A DNA stretch of 64,000 nt from Eudorina sp. 2006-703-Eu-15 (taxonomy: Eukaryota; Chlorophyta; Chlorophyceae; Chlamydomonadales; Volvocaceae), in assembly GCA_003117195.1 (NCBI GenBank), contig BDSI01000095.1, forward strand, positions 89,268-153,267, written 5' to 3'. Positions 12,517 to 24,884 of the stretch are shown piece after piece. Below the pieces are notes generated by a model. It was not told the DNA's origin and ran no database searches. It was given only the letters and a program-made list of their open reading frames with translations. Every line of letters starts with the position of its first letter. Positions within the stretch are counted from its first letter, which is position 1. A program made the translations under genes and the position numbers.

Positions 12517-15420
12517 CGAAGGCGGTTGCGTCGGGGGTTGCAACGGCGAGCGGCGGCGACGTCGTAGGGTGGAGCCATTATCCCAGATGGCCACCTTCGC
12601 TCGGCGTGAGGGCGTAAGGGATGGTTTGTATGATATCTGGGTCGGCGAAATGGTTGCCGCGGGCGGGTCGTCGTGCCCCTTGGTTTGGGGTTGTGCGGGG
12701 GCGAGGGGGCGGGCAATCGACGGCGTCCTGGTAAGCATGCAGGAGGGTGAGAGGGGCAAGGGGGTTTACGCAGGCAGGTCGTGGGGCCCCTGTGCGGAGT
12801 ATCGGCGGCGCGGGGCGGGTGAACTTCGGCTTCGCAAGTGCACGGTTTTCGCGAAAGTCCTGAGAAATAATGCTGACGCGAGTACGGAGCTTTCCGGCCT
12901 TCATGGGGCTGTGCGGGGGCGGCTGTGCGCTGTTATCCGCTCGCCCTGTCCCATCCCATCTCATGTGGCGACAGATGCCAAGTCGACCACCGTCAACGAA
13001 AACCAACCACCAAACTGTCATGCTTTTGACCGTGTCTACAGGGTTTACTCGGGGGGTTACACGACGCGGGAAATATGGCGGTAATTTCACCGGTAGCTTT
13101 TTTGTGCGCGTCACAGAGAACGCCACTCCTTCATTTCCGCGCGTGCCTGGAGCATGTACTGCCTCGCGTGCATGGCTGCTGCTGCTGCGGCGACCGTCGG
13201 CCTTCCGTAGGCGTGTCTGGTTGAGCGGTTGGAATGTGGGAACGGTACAGGAAGGAGGGGTCCCGTCTCAGGGCGGCGCAGCAACACTCAGGGGAGGGCC
13301 CCCGTCGTACATACGTCGTACCCACGCGCGCCGCTGCGTGAGAGGGTGAAGAGGCAGGGGGGTCCCGCGGGCGGACAAGGGAAAGGGAACTGGGGTCGGC
13401 GCTGTGTTCCCCGTTGTCGCCAAACGGCACCTGTCGCGTGGGTCGCGCCCGGGTCGGCACTGCTGCAGAGGTGGACGTGGTCTTTGGTCACCGATGCGGC
13501 GTTTGTGGCATTGTGGGGGTGTACCCTTTCAAGGGCGGGCGGTGGGCCATGGGCAGGGGTGGGCGGCTGGGGCCCCCGTTGTTGGACCCACTCATGCACC
13601 GCGAGGGCATGACCGTAGAGCATTAAGTGCGGCTCGGGGGAAATCCCAGGTGGGCATATCTGCTGGTCGGGGGCCTGGGTGCTCGTATTTATTCGTGTGA
13701 TGCGGCTGTATTGAGGTCCTATCGTATGGCGGGCATACCCCAAGTTCGCTGCCGTATGGAGGGCATACCCCAAATTGCATGCGTGTCACGTTGGTGTTGA
13801 GGGTATCGCGGTATTTTAAAAGAGGTGGAAGGCGCCGGGCGATGGCGGGCCCGGGACGGCGGCGGGAGGGACAGGGCGGCGCTGCTTTGGATGTTGGGAC
13901 GGCGCCGTTGCAACGCGTCTGGGTGGCGCGGTCGGCGCCGGGGTGGTGAGACGTCGACTCTGAGTGTCACAAGACGATGCCATATAACTGACAGCAAGGC
14001 GGCAGGGCCGTAAGGAATTTTGGGGTTCCGGGAACCAACCGGGACATCAGAAGGGCGATCCACGGTTGTGGTACTGTCAGGTTGCCGTACTGCGAGGAGC
14101 TGCATACGCAGCCGCCCTTGGGGTCGGGCGGGTTCTCGCGGAACACTTGACGGCGTGGGGTCCTCGGCGGGTTGGTCGCGTCCTGCCCGCGGCGGCGGGT
14201 CGGACAAGCAAGGCCACGGCACGGGCGCGGGCTGCGGACGGGCTGCCCGGTTGACGGCTGATCCATGTTCACAGATGAGGATGTATGTGCATGCTGCTTA
14301 CTCTGGACTTGGCCTTGCTGTTGTAGATTAAATTGTACAAGAAACAAGACCTTGGCACTGACCAGAAGCGAAAAGCACCCTGACCGTCACGATCGCGTCG
14401 CGATCGCGTGGCGCTACTCACACCCACCCCCCCCTCACCCCCTCACCTGTCACCCGTGGCCCGTGGCCCGACAGTCGCGCAAAGGTGATTTTCCATCATA
14501 CCAGCCCGCCCAGGTCATCGTGATCATGCACGCGTTGTTACGCGGTCAACAGGGTCTCAAAAGCAGAAGTAAAGACGCAAGTCGATCTGCCTAGAGGTGC
14601 CTGGGGACAGGTTCCCGCCCGTTCCCGCGGGAACGGGCGGCGGCGCACCCCGCAGTCAAGTACGGTAAGATCGCGACTTGCAAGTCGCGGTTGCGTTCGG
14701 CGCTGGTCGCGTGCTCGCGTCGGGCTGCCGGTCACGTCCGCGCACCGCCAGCGGACGGGGGCACGGGGGCACGGCCCGATACCCTGACGCCTACCCCCGC
14801 ACCGACGACGGGAATGCTTCCGTCCAGCGCCCCGGGGCTTTTGCTTTCCGCCGAGTTCGCCATCCGCCCTGCCCGTCCCAAGCTGCGACCCGACAACGTC
14901 AGTCACAACACACGGCGCTCAAGCCCTGCAAAGTGCCGGCGCGCACCTCACCCATTCCACACAGCCACACACTGACGCGCCCAGTGGCCCCGACAACCCA
15001 TCAGCACTCGACCCATCAGCACTCAAGGCCGTCATCCATACGACGGGTCAACAAGTCATAAAGCGATTCAACTCATGGTCGAGTCCGAATCCGCGCCGGA
15101 CACCCCTTCAGCATCACGCCGTATGTACTGCATATTTCCTACGTTCGTACAAGGCGTACGGGTCACAGGCGCCCGACCCGACGCCGGGAGCGGTCAACAT
15201 CTTTGTTGTCCTGGCAGATCCGCGCCCCACATTTCTTGTCCCGAAGCACCACAACTAAGCAAGTGCCTAAATCCTAACTCGTACATGCCGTACTTCGCCA
15301 TACATACAAACCGCCCCCCAGGAGCCCCAACGACCCAAGCCGCCCACATGCGGGCAGAGCCCTCAACAAGACCGCGACTGCCTACCCACCCACCCCGACA
15401 TGGGCCTGAAACCCGGGCAT
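12517..15420. other. Intergenic between convergent haemoglobin and RSP23 genes
   Basis: This stretch holds the 3' flanks of both genes. Open frames on both strands are shadows of GC-rich sequence with no recognisable domain. A 24-bp perfect palindrome lies at 14616-14639. Near 14390 there is a GATCGCG-rich stretch. I see no RNA gene. Confidence 0.4.
14616..14639. repeat. 24-bp perfect palindrome
   Basis: The half-site CGCCCGTTCCCG is followed directly by its exact reverse complement. It lies in the intergenic region, 3' of both flanking genes, and could form a cruciform or terminator-like hairpin. Confidence 0.75.
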
Positions 15421-17450
15421 TTACTCCGCCCCCTCCTCACCCTCCGCGTAGCCGCCTTCGCCCTCGCCCTCGGCAGCGCCCTCGCCCTCGGCAAAAGCGG
15501 CACCATCGCCGCCGTCAGCGTACCCGCTGCCTTCGGCATATCCCTCCGCCGGCGCGCCCTCGCCCTCCGGGTTACCCTCCGCCGGCGCGCCCTCGGCCTC
15601 CGGGTCCCCTCCCTGGCCCTCCGCGTACGACCCCTGGGGCTCGGCCTCCGCGTAGCCGGCCTCGCCCGCGTCCACCGCCGACGCCTCCGGCGGCGGCGCC
15701 GCCGAGCCCTCACCCGCCACCCCCATCTCCGAGGCGCGCTGCGCCCGCATCTCCGCCACCTGCTTCCGTGCGAGATAGCCCCGCATGTGAGACTGGACCA
15801 TAACGGCTGCCTCCGCCGCCATCTCCGCAGTCACCCCGGGCGGCAGCTCAATACCTAGCTCCCCCAAGGCCGCACCGCCCTCGTCACCGGCCGGGCTCGG
15901 CTCAGGCTCCTCCGCTCCCCCTTCCGCTGCTGCTGCTGCTGCTTCCGCCGCCGCCGCTTCCGCCTCTAGTGATTCCCGCAGTAGCCGCTCCGCCTCAGCC
16001 TCCGATCGCATCACCGCCACCTCCCGACGCGCGTGGTAGCCGCGGTACGCGGCTTGCACCTTCGTGGCGGCCTGTTCAAGCGCCGCCGGGTCTGGCTCCG
16101 GTTCCGGCTCCGGTGGCGGCGGCGGAGCTGGTGTTGCCGAGGGTGGCCGCCCGCCGGAGACGGGCCGCGCCGACGCAGGCCTGGCGGAGGTCGGGCGCGA
16201 GCCCGGCGCAGCCGCCGGCGGTGGCGTCGGCGTGCGCGCTGGCGCCGGTGCCGGTGGCGGCACGTAGGCCGGTGGAGGCGCCGGCGCTGGCGCCGGCGGC
16301 GCGGCGTCGCTGGCGACGGGCCGAGCGTTGATGAACTCCGCCTCGTCGTCCTCATCGTCGCCCATGAGCGCCGGATCCCACTCGTCGGGGAGCAGCACTT
16401 TGGGTTTGTTGGGGTTGTTTTGCAGCAGGTAGCTGGCGACGAAGGTGATCGCCTCGAACTTGTCAGCGGAGGGCTTCTCGCGCGACAGCGCGGCCAGCGC
16501 CTTGGAGAGCGCGGGCTGGATGCGGCTGGTGATGTAATCGGCCGCCGTGGCGGGGTCCGACACCGGGTCCGGCACCAGCGAGGGGAAGAAGAACTTAATC
16601 TCACGGGCCGCGCTGCCGGGCGCGTCGCTGCCGTGCGTGGCGTTCTGAGTGCCATCGGTGCCGTACAGCGCTCGGAGGCTGGCGGGGTGGGGGGTGAGGA
16701 TGAGGGGGATCGGGAGGGGGCAGGTGTTGATGAGCAGGGGGCCGCGGGGGCCGCGCGCAAGCAGGCGGGGGTCGGGTCGCGACGGGCGTCAACGGCAAGG
16801 AGGAGATAGGAAATGGGACCTTCACTTCCCGTGGGTCCGTCCGCCCACAGTCTCGGCCATTTCAAGCCCAATGTGCCACAGGCGATCCCTGGCCTAGGTT
16901 GCCAAGCTCACCATTTGGGTTGCTCCGCGCGAGCCTTGAACACGTTGGTTGGCCCCATGAGCGCACGCCAACCCAAGATGGCACCGGGTTTGGCGAGCAC
17001 CATCGCCCAGATGGGCCCGCTCGTCATGAAGTTAACCAGCTTGGGAAAGAACTCTTTCCCCTGATGCTCGCCATAGAACTCCTCGGCACGTGCACGAGTG
17101 AGCTGCACAGGGGCCGCATGCCGCGGGATGTAGTCAGGGAAAGTTCATTCGGCTTAGAACTATCAGTCTACAAGGAATTTCAGGATGACAAAAGCATGTG
17201 CTTAATTAATCCTGTGTATCATCACGCACATGCAATATCGCCAACAGCGCTGCTTTGATGGACCATGTGTCCGGCCACAGTAATCGCAAACGGTTTACAG
17301 TGAAAGAAATTGCCCAAGCCTCACCTGCATCTTCTGTTTTGCAATAATCGTGAACCCATTAAGCTCTATCAGTTGCATAATCTCCTCGGCTTTGCCCTTT
17401 CGGACAGCGTCCGGTTTGATAAGAGCTAGAGTCTTTTCCACCTCCGCCAT
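15421..17450 (-). CDS. RSP23: Radial spoke protein 23 (NDK, Dpy-30 and IQ motifs)
   Basis: Three exons join in phase: 17325-17450, 16912-17102, 15421-16678 (524 aa). Residues 1 to about 135 form a nucleoside diphosphate kinase domain. It opens with TLALIKPDAVRKG and carries the catalytic NATHGSD motif with His at about residue 121, so activity looks preserved. A Dpy-30 dimerisation/docking motif follows at about 150-200. IQ calmodulin-binding motifs follow near 308 (KVQAAYRGYHARR) and 402 (MVQSHMRGYLARK), separated by Pro-rich linkers. The C-terminal about 100 residues are a Gly/Glu/Ala/Tyr-rich low-complexity tail. This order is diagnostic of the ciliary radial-spoke protein RSP23/NDK5, which sits in the axonemal radial spoke and links calcium/calmodulin to motility. 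The start is supported by the NDK consensus. KIN17 lies divergently upstream. Confidence 0.92.
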
Positions 17451-18911
17451 CCTTGCAAATATTTACGTAGTTCGGTGCTACGTGTCAAGTTGGTGTCACT
17501 GAGTCAATACAGTTATTTCGACGTCCAACAAAATGTATGAACATCCACAGTTCAAATATTTATCACAGAGGCTTAGAGGACATGATGAACACGTATCGAT
17601 GGCAGTCTTGGTCACCACTTCGAAGGTTTTGTAGCGGTCTCCCTGGAGCCATCTCCGTACTCTCGCTGTGGTCAAGCAACAAACACACCAGAAGTGGTAA
17701 ATTGTTTGCTTTAATCCCTATTAATATTGCAGCGTGCAAGACAAACGGTCTGCGATTAATCCGTCGTGCTCCTGCCAGCCGGTGCGCAGCGTTGTGTGTC
17801 AGCTGACTTATCCTTCTCGTATTCCTTCCTTGCCGTGTTGCGAGTGCGCTGACTCGCTTCCAGCTGTATAGCTTGCGGGGTATCATAGTAAATGCACGGA
17901 ACGGAAGGCACGGTGCGCGTGCAACACAGGCACGAGCTATATATACAAGGAGCAAGTGCGGTAGCAGTGTACTGCAGCGTACGACTATACGTGCCGCCGT
18001 GATGGCTTTGGCACGCCTTCTGGTGCTCCCTGTCTGTCCCTAGAGGCGAGTGTTGGTACTGCATGTCCACGCCGCCGTTGAGGACACGTGGCATTAAACC
18101 CCATATACATAACCCCATGGGGTGCCTGTGCGGGCGACCTTCCCTGTGCTTGGCTTTATCCACTTCTGGGGTTTCCGCCCATCCATTTGGTAGTGTTGCC
18201 CCGCTGTGTTTGGTAGTGTTGCCCCATCCATTTGGTAGTGTTGCCCCGCTGTGTGCCTCTGCGGTCCCTGTCTGGGTGGGGTCATGGCCCGGTGTGTTTT
18301 TATTTGCAGCGTTGAGGTTTCTTGCCGCCTTGTAGGTGGGGCCTGCTGGGGCTTGCCCTGGTATACACCGATGATCCCTTTGGGGTCCGCTGTAACGTTC
18401 ATTCATTCATATACACGAATGCACCGAGGACGCATCACTCAGGCGCAACTTACCGTCTGGACTATTGGCACAAACCTGAATGGCATCTGTTGCACCGTGC
18501 CTACCAACCCAAACGCTCATATTCTGCTTGCGGTTTAGATCTGGCTTTTGCCGAACGTTGATGCTTGTTGACATACCCATCTGTGACTGTACGGGACCAA
18601 GCTATTCGCTGGTGCGGGGCACGCGCTCAGATCAAAAGAAGTGTGGTTGTGCAAAGTCTAGCGAGGAGTTGGCAGTGCGCCTTGTGATAAACGACAACAA
18701 ATCAACAATGGACTGTACGCTTGCTTGGCTTGTCGTACATCCTCATGACGGAATTCAAAACGTCGGCACCCGACAACTAAGAATTAAATATGTTTTCATT
18801 CGCACTACTGTATTAAATCAATTGCGGCTGAAAAGTTACGCCCCTGGGGCTTTGACCCTGGTCAGTCGCTGTTTGCTGAATTAGCTTACAGATTACAAAC
18901 GGAAACGCACG
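17451..18911. other. Divergent 5' region between RSP23 and KIN17
   Basis: About 1.46 kb separate the two start codons, so promoters of both genes should lie here. The flanks next to each ATG are AT-rich. A short tandem repeat lies at 18186-18253. I see no convincing gene or a clear TATA box. Confidence 0.45.
18186..18253 (+). repeat. Three tandem 22-23 bp units
   Basis: The core TTTGGTAGTGTTGCCCC occurs three times, followed alternately by GCTGTG, ATCCA and GCTGTG. It lies in the shared 5' region of RSP23 and KIN17. Confidence 0.75.
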
Positions 18912-21900
18912 ATGGGAAAGAATGATTTCCTCACCCCTAAGGCGGTGGGTCTTAGCATCAAGGCGTTGAGCCGTTGACGCGCGCGTGCTCATAACCTCAA
19001 GCTTATGATTCTGAAGTTAAACATATCAAGAGCAAAATTTCGTGCTGTCTTTACATCGTGCAGATTGCAAATCGGATCAAGGCGAAGGGCTTGCAGAAGC
19101 TTCGCTGGTACTGTCAGTTATGCCAGAAGCAGTGTCGCGACGAGAACGGCTTCAAATGCCACCAAACCAGCGAGGGGCACAGGCGGCAGATGGAGCTGTT
19201 TGGGATGAACCCGCATCGCGTCGTGGAGGGCTATTCCGAGGAGTTTGAAAGGGAGTTCATGGACCACCTGCGCCGCGCGTGAGTACCGGAGCGCAGCGGC
19301 CCGGTCGCAAGCCAACTGCTCTTTACGCGGTCTCGTGACGGGGTGCACGGTCAGGCGCGGTCTGATAAGAGGCCCCGGGGCTCCTCCGTGTGGTGTGGAC
19401 GGGTCCCGAGGGACAACGGGTGCGACCCTCCCGGCGCCCTGCCTCCCACCTCCTCACCCTTTCCTCCCCCTCCCTCGTCCCCTCACCCCCTATCCCCTCA
19501 CCGGCCCTAACCCTACTCCGACACCCGCGTCCTCCCTCCCTTCGGCGCAAACCTCCGCGCGGACCACCGCTCTGGCAGCAAGCAGCGCGGCTCCAATGCG
19601 TCCCCCAGTTTTGCCTGCACCCCACCCCAACCCGGCCCTGGCAGTCAGCCCAGCGCATCCTTGCCTACCAGTCTCCTCTGTATGTACCCCACACCCCACA
19701 CCCCGCCCCCGCGCCGGTGTGCGCAGCCATCCGTTCTCTCGCGTCCTGGCCAAGAACGTGTACAACGAGTACATCAACGACCGCCACCACATCCACATGA
19801 ACGCCACCCGCTGGCTCACGCTCACCGAGTTCGTCAAGTACCTGGGGCGCAGCGGTGAGCGCCCCGCCGCCCTCGGGGGGTTGAGAAGGGGAGGCGCCGG
19901 GCAGGGAGGGCACCGGGAACCCGTGCGGGGTGTGACCACCACCGGGCAGGGCGGGCACCGGGCAGGGCGACACCGGGCAGGGCGGGCACCGGGCAGGGCG
20001 ACACCGGGCAGGGCGACACCGGGCAGGGCGACACCGGGCAGGGCGACACCGGGCAGGGCGACACCGGGCAGGGCGACACCGGGCAGGGCGACACCGGGCA
20101 GGGCGCTGTCCCGCCACGGGGAGCCCGTGGGGGACCCGAGGGGGGCCCGAGAGCGGCGAGGCGGGACACCGGGGGAGAGGGGCGCTTGCACTTCACCACG
20201 CGCAGGGAGCGAGGTGGAGGGATCAGTGCGGTGGCGGGGCTTGCCGGGGGGGAAGGGAGGAAAGGTTGCTGCCACCACACGCGCGTGGTGGCGTGCCAGT
20301 CCGGGGTGTGTGCACCCCAGGGTTGAGGACTGGGGTGTGTGTAGTGTGTGATTGGTGTTACGGGGTCCGGCATGATGCCGTGTCATGGCCTCGCGATGTG
20401 GCGGTGCGCTGACGGCCTCCCCTCCTCGGGAACACCCCTCCCCCCACACACCCTCGCAGGGCAGTGCAAGGTGGATGAGACGGAGAAGGGCTGGTACATC
20501 ACGCTCATACACAAGGTGAGGTGACATGTGACAGCGCCCGCTGGGAGGGGGAGGTTGCGGTGATCTGGGGTCGACCGAGTGGTCCCAGGCGGTACTGTAC
20601 CAACGATGGACGCGGCCACCACCTCCGCTCCGCTCCGCTCGCCACATCCCGCGCTCAGCTCTCCGCCACGTTGCACACGCACCCACGACTGGACTCGACT
20701 GCCCGTCATGCCGGGAGCCGGGACCCCCTTGCTGTCAGTCCATAAAAGGCAGCGCCCCTCGCGCCTTCAAACATCTACCCATTTGCTGTATCCCCTCCCC
20801 CCCTCGCGCGCCCCCCTCAGGACCCCAAGATGCAGCTGGAGGAGGAGCGGCGCAACAAGCGGACGGAGGTGGAGCGGGAGGAGGAGGAGCGGCACATGGC
20901 GGCGCTGCAGGAGCAGGCAAGCCGCAAGGGGGCGAAGGGGGCGGGGCTTTCACCGGAGGGCGGGAGGGGGACTGCACCGTTTGAGGGGGAGGGGGGGAGG
21001 GGGAAAAGGAGATTCGAGATCACGGGGGGGTGGGGGGGAAATGACCCGAAGTTAACCGATTCGTCTTGACCCAAACCCAAACCCACGCGACCTGACCTGG
21101 GCCGAACCGAACCGACCCAAACCCAGATCGAGCGCGCAAAGCGGGCCCGTCTCGAAAAGGGCGAGCCGCTGAGTGAGGAGGAGGACGACGAGGAGGCGCA
21201 CGTGCTGCAGCGGGACGAGAACGAGGTGAGGGAGGGGGCCCTGCCTTGCTTGATAAGCAGGTGTTTTTTTTGACAGGTTGGAAAGGGATGAGTGACGCAA
21301 CAAGATGTGGGCGAGGTAAGGGAGGGCTGGCAGGCAAGGGTGTAGGGTGGGAGTGGACCTTGCCGCCGTAAGCAGCCAGGGACAAGGAGGTGGTGTGTTT
21401 AGAAATGCAACCCGGTGGTGGGGGTGTGGGTGGTGGGGGTTTAGGGGTACCTGTGTGTGGGCGTGCTCTGCAGGCGGTGCTGGCTGCGCGCTCCCTCCCC
21501 TCCCCTCCCCTCCGATCTAGTAGGTGAGTCGTCGCCGCCATGCAATCTTCCCGCCCGTGCAGGCCCCCTTGAAGATCAGCCTGGGCGGGGGCGCGGGCCC
21601 GGGGGCTTCCGCCGCCGCAGGGGCTCGGGGCGCGGCGGCTGCGGGCGGCGCCGCTGCGAGCGTCTTTGGAGACGATGACGGTGGGTTTGACGAGAAATGA
21701 GAAAAACTCAGATCCAGAACATATCCAGACACACTCAACAGGCTTAATGTTGTGTGGTCTTTGGCGCCCCCACGTGCTGGCTGGTACCCGGTGACACCCG
21801 CAGATGCGGACGCGGACGCGGACGGGGCGGCCGCGGGGTCTTCGGGACGTGGCGGGGCCTCGGCGAGGCCAGGCGGGGGCCACAAGCGCAGCAAGCTGGA

Positions 21901-24807
21901 CGAGCTGATGCAGGTGGGGTGGGGTGGGGTGGGGTGGGGTGGGGACTGCACGGGGACGCGGTGCCGTGCGCGACGCTGTGCCGCGCCGCCCGGTACGTTC
22001 CGCCCGGCGCCCGAGAGGGGTAGGGGACGTAGGTAGGAGGAAGGGTCCAGGGAGGAGCGGCCCGGGTACACACCGTACTCCAGGAGGGATGTAGCGTGAT
22101 GCGCTGATGCCGGGTGCGTCAAAAGCACGGGTTCGGAGGACAAGTGCTGCTGCTTCTTTCATCTGCTGCTGCTGTTGGAGCTGCTTTTGCGCGGCCCGGT
22201 TCCTAAATGCAGCGTTTAGTTATGTGGTGGTTAAGCACGCAGGGCAGGGCAGGGCTGAAGCGTCTGAAACGACGACGCGCGGCTGCCGCACTCCACAGCC
22301 GCCCAAGACTTCCGGGCAGTTGACAGCCCATGCTGCAGGGCGGTCAAGTGTCCGGAAGTCGCGCAGCATGGCCGTATTCCACGTGTCATTCGGCTCGCGC
22401 GCGCGAGGCCCGCTTCCCACGTGAACCGCATCCTGCGGCGTCTACAGCAGGTAGTACCATCCTGTCCTGTCCGTGCTCCAGTCATCCCGATCTCCCAACT
22501 CCCAACGACACGCGCCCACGTGCACTTGGCCCTACCCACGCCCGCCCCTGCTGCACCAGGCTGAGCTGCGGGCCAAGTCCAACGCGGCCGCCTCCGCCTC
22601 CTCCTCCGCGGACGGCGGTCGCCGATTGGACCACTGGTGGGTGGGTGGCTGCGGGGGCCCCGGGGCACCGCGTCACGAGGCATATGACGGGGTTAAAAAT
22701 ACAGCCCAGGCATATGAACGGATGTGGGGTGCGGGTGCTGCTGCACCCATGGCTGCCAAGCTGCCCGGTTTGCCGGGACCGTTGAAGGACGCGGCTGCCG
22801 CAGCGCCCTGCGGTCCCTGCGCGCCCGTGTGGGGCTGTTTCGGATGGACCCGGGGCATGGCAGCGACCCGAATGGGGGCAGTGGACTGGCGCCGTGGCTG
22901 CCATGCGCGCTGGTTTCCCCTCCCCCACACCTGTACACCCCCGTCACCCCCTCCCCGCCCCCCCCCCGACTCTGGGTCACTTCGCTGGACATCCGCGCAT
23001 CTCTTTGCTGAGTCGGCGCTAGGTTTGCCGGCTTGCCGCTGTCTGTGGACGTGTACTGCTTTGATCAGTCAGTTACTAGCGATCCATCCAGTGTCATGTG
23101 ACCGCCGGGCCCGCATGCATTGCATTGGCAAAGACTGCCGGTGCGCCGCTTGCGCTATGGTGTTTGCAGGCTTGCACCCGGGATTGTGGTGAAGGTACTG
23201 GCCAAGGAGCTCCGAGACCATGGGTTTTACAAAGAAAAGGTACGGAACGTTGCGCCACCCCCCCTCCTCAACCTTGATGCATGGGTGCATTTGGAAAGCG
23301 GTCACGTATTGGCTCACGGAGAATTTTGTATTTATAATTAGCATAACATATCAAGGACACCGTGGTGTAGTGGAATCACGTCTGTCTCACACACAGGAGG
23401 TCCCCAGATCGAAACTGGGCGGTGTCATTTTCTGTGAGACTGATTGTATTGACATGGTTTGTCTTTCTCCTAAACTTTGTTGCACACATCAATTATCACA
23501 TTACTATGATAACGAGATGGTGAGCCGCGTTTTCCTGATTTCCGCGACCGGGGAAAGCAGTGCTCCCTCCCTGCGGCTTGACATAGGGCATCCCCATTTT
23601 TGTCTCCAAGCAATGGCGCCCATGCAGCTCACCTCCCATGCCATCCCCCGACAATCACCTCCGGCCCCTTTGCTCCCAACCCATTCACGGCCGCCCCACG
23701 CCCCACCCCATCCGGTCATCCTGGACTTGGTTTTATAATTAATTAACCGTTACAAGGTGGACCCGTATCCCGACCGGGTGTTCCAACGGGCCCAGATAGC
23801 TCGTAGGTGCCTCGTCTCATCAACCCCTACCAAGGACTGCGCACCCATCCTCCATCACCCACGGGGGGGTCACGCAGCCATACCGGCCACTACACCAGGT
23901 TACCAGCGCGCCAGGATTGGTTTGTGGTTTCAACCCCCTCCCACTCCGACCGCCCTGCCTCCCCTCGCCTGCTGCAGGGTGTTGTGGAGCGAGTCATAGA
24001 CCGCTACGTGGGAGAGGTCTCCATGCTGGCTGACGGCACGGTGGTGCGGGTGGACCAAGCGCAGCTGGAGACCGTCATTCCGGCCCCGGGGGGCCGCGTG
24101 CTGGTCCTCAACGGGACGTACAGGGGGACACGGTGGGTGGGTGGGTGGGTGGGCGCCGCGCCCCTGCGCTCGAACCGTTAGCCTTGCTCGGTAGTTACAG
24201 TCAGCTCGGTTTGTCGTTGCCTCTCCTCATCCTCCGCTGTGTGCCTGCGCTCGCCACCCCCTCCCCGCGTCCCCACCCGACGCCGCCGCAGGGGCACATT
24301 GGTGTCCATCGACACGGCCAAGTACCAGGCGCAGGTGCGTGCTCTGCTCTGCTCGGGAGGGAGGGAAGGATGCGTGTAGGAATTTGGTAGACATATTTAT
24401 ACTGCGCTGCTGCCAGGGAGGAGGGAGGGCGGGAGGGTGGGGGCACCTGCTGTCTGGTTGGGGACCTCCGGGGAGGTCCTCCGCGGGTCCCCGCCGGAGG
24501 CCCCTCACCCTCACCCTCACCCTCACCTCGGGGGCCCACACGCACAGGGTGGTCGGGTGTCTTGGTGGGGGAGCGCCTCGCGATGGACCGTCATGGTCGG
24601 TGTTCGGGGGTCGGGTCACGCTACCCGCCCACCCCGTACCGGACCCACGTGGTTTACGTCACCTCTCCCCCGTGTTCGTCGCTTCATCCACCTCCGCGCT
24701 CCGCCCCGCAGGTCCAGCTGGGCGAGGGCCCCGCCAAGGGCAAGGAGGTCTGGCTGGAGTACGAGGACGTCAGCAAGCTGGACTCGGGCACCGCGGGGGC
24801 GAGGTAG
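18912..24807 (+). CDS. KIN17: KIN17 DNA/RNA-binding protein
   Basis: Thirteen exons join in phase: 18912-18944, 19064-19278, 19727-19854, 20460-20515, 20821-20916, 21127-21225, 21563-21680, 21804-21913, 22560-22636, 23170-23239, 23978-24132, 24292-24334, 24712-24807 (431 aa; human is about 393). The start MGKNDFLTPKA joins IANRIKAKGLQKLRWYC, as in the family. The C2H2 zinc finger uses Cys28, Cys31, His44 and His50. A winged-helix-type region (about 51-160) is followed by a charged coiled segment, an Ala/Asp/Ser-rich linker and a C-terminal tandem SH3/KOW-like region from about residue 300 that ends at EDVSKLD. KIN17 works in pre-mRNA splicing and DNA replication/repair in the nucleus. Intron 5 (20917-21126) has a GC donor. 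A TGTAA motif at about 25109 is a possible polyadenylation signal. Confidence 0.95.
19941..20105 (+). repeat. 15-bp minisatellite in KIN17 intron 3
   Basis: About eleven copies of a unit close to GGGCAGGGCGACACC lie in the intron 19855-20459. Some units replace GACACC with GGCACC. Confidence 0.75.
20917..21126 (+). other. GC-AG intron of KIN17
   Basis: Exon 5 must end at GAGCAG (20916) to join IERAKRARLEKG in phase. The intron then starts GCAAGC, matching the GC-donor consensus AG|GCAAG, and ends CCCAG at 21126. No GT donor nearby keeps the frame and the conserved protein sequence. Confidence 0.85.
23356..23427 (+). tRNA. tRNA-Val (anticodon CAC), nested in a KIN17 intron
   Basis: The 72-nt sequence folds as a complete cloverleaf. 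Acceptor stem GACACCG pairs with CGGTGTC and the discriminator is A. The D arm is typical of eukaryotic tRNA-Val (A box TGGTGTAGTGG). The anticodon arm TCTGT/ACAGG holds the loop CTCACAC, giving CAC. The T stem is CCCAG/CTGGG. A TTTT Pol III terminator follows at 23428. The T loop reads ATCGAAA, so T54 is replaced by A; this weakens the B box and the T54-A58 pair, and the copy could be a recent pseudogene. It lies in intron 10 of KIN17 (23240-23977), on the same strand as its host. Confidence 0.78.
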
Positions 24808-24884
24808 AGCCGAGGTAGAGCCGAGGTAGAGAGAACGCACTGAGCCGAGGTGGGGACGGCCTCCGGGTGCCGCACCGCCGCCTC

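Noticed and set aside
13414..13626. Short plus-strand frame with a Cys-x2-Cys-like stretch (HRCGVCGIVG)
   Set aside because: Isolated, no partner ligands, no family resemblance and no supporting splice context.
15400..16809. Plus-strand open frames over RSP23, and similar antisense frames over other GC-rich exons
   Set aside because: They are shadows produced by GC-rich codons; the opposite strand carries conserved domains and splice sites.
24504..24532. CTCACC/CACCCT repeats resembling a telomere repeat
   Set aside because: Only about four copies, internal to a KIN17 intron, and not the TTTTAGGG type expected of volvocine telomeres.
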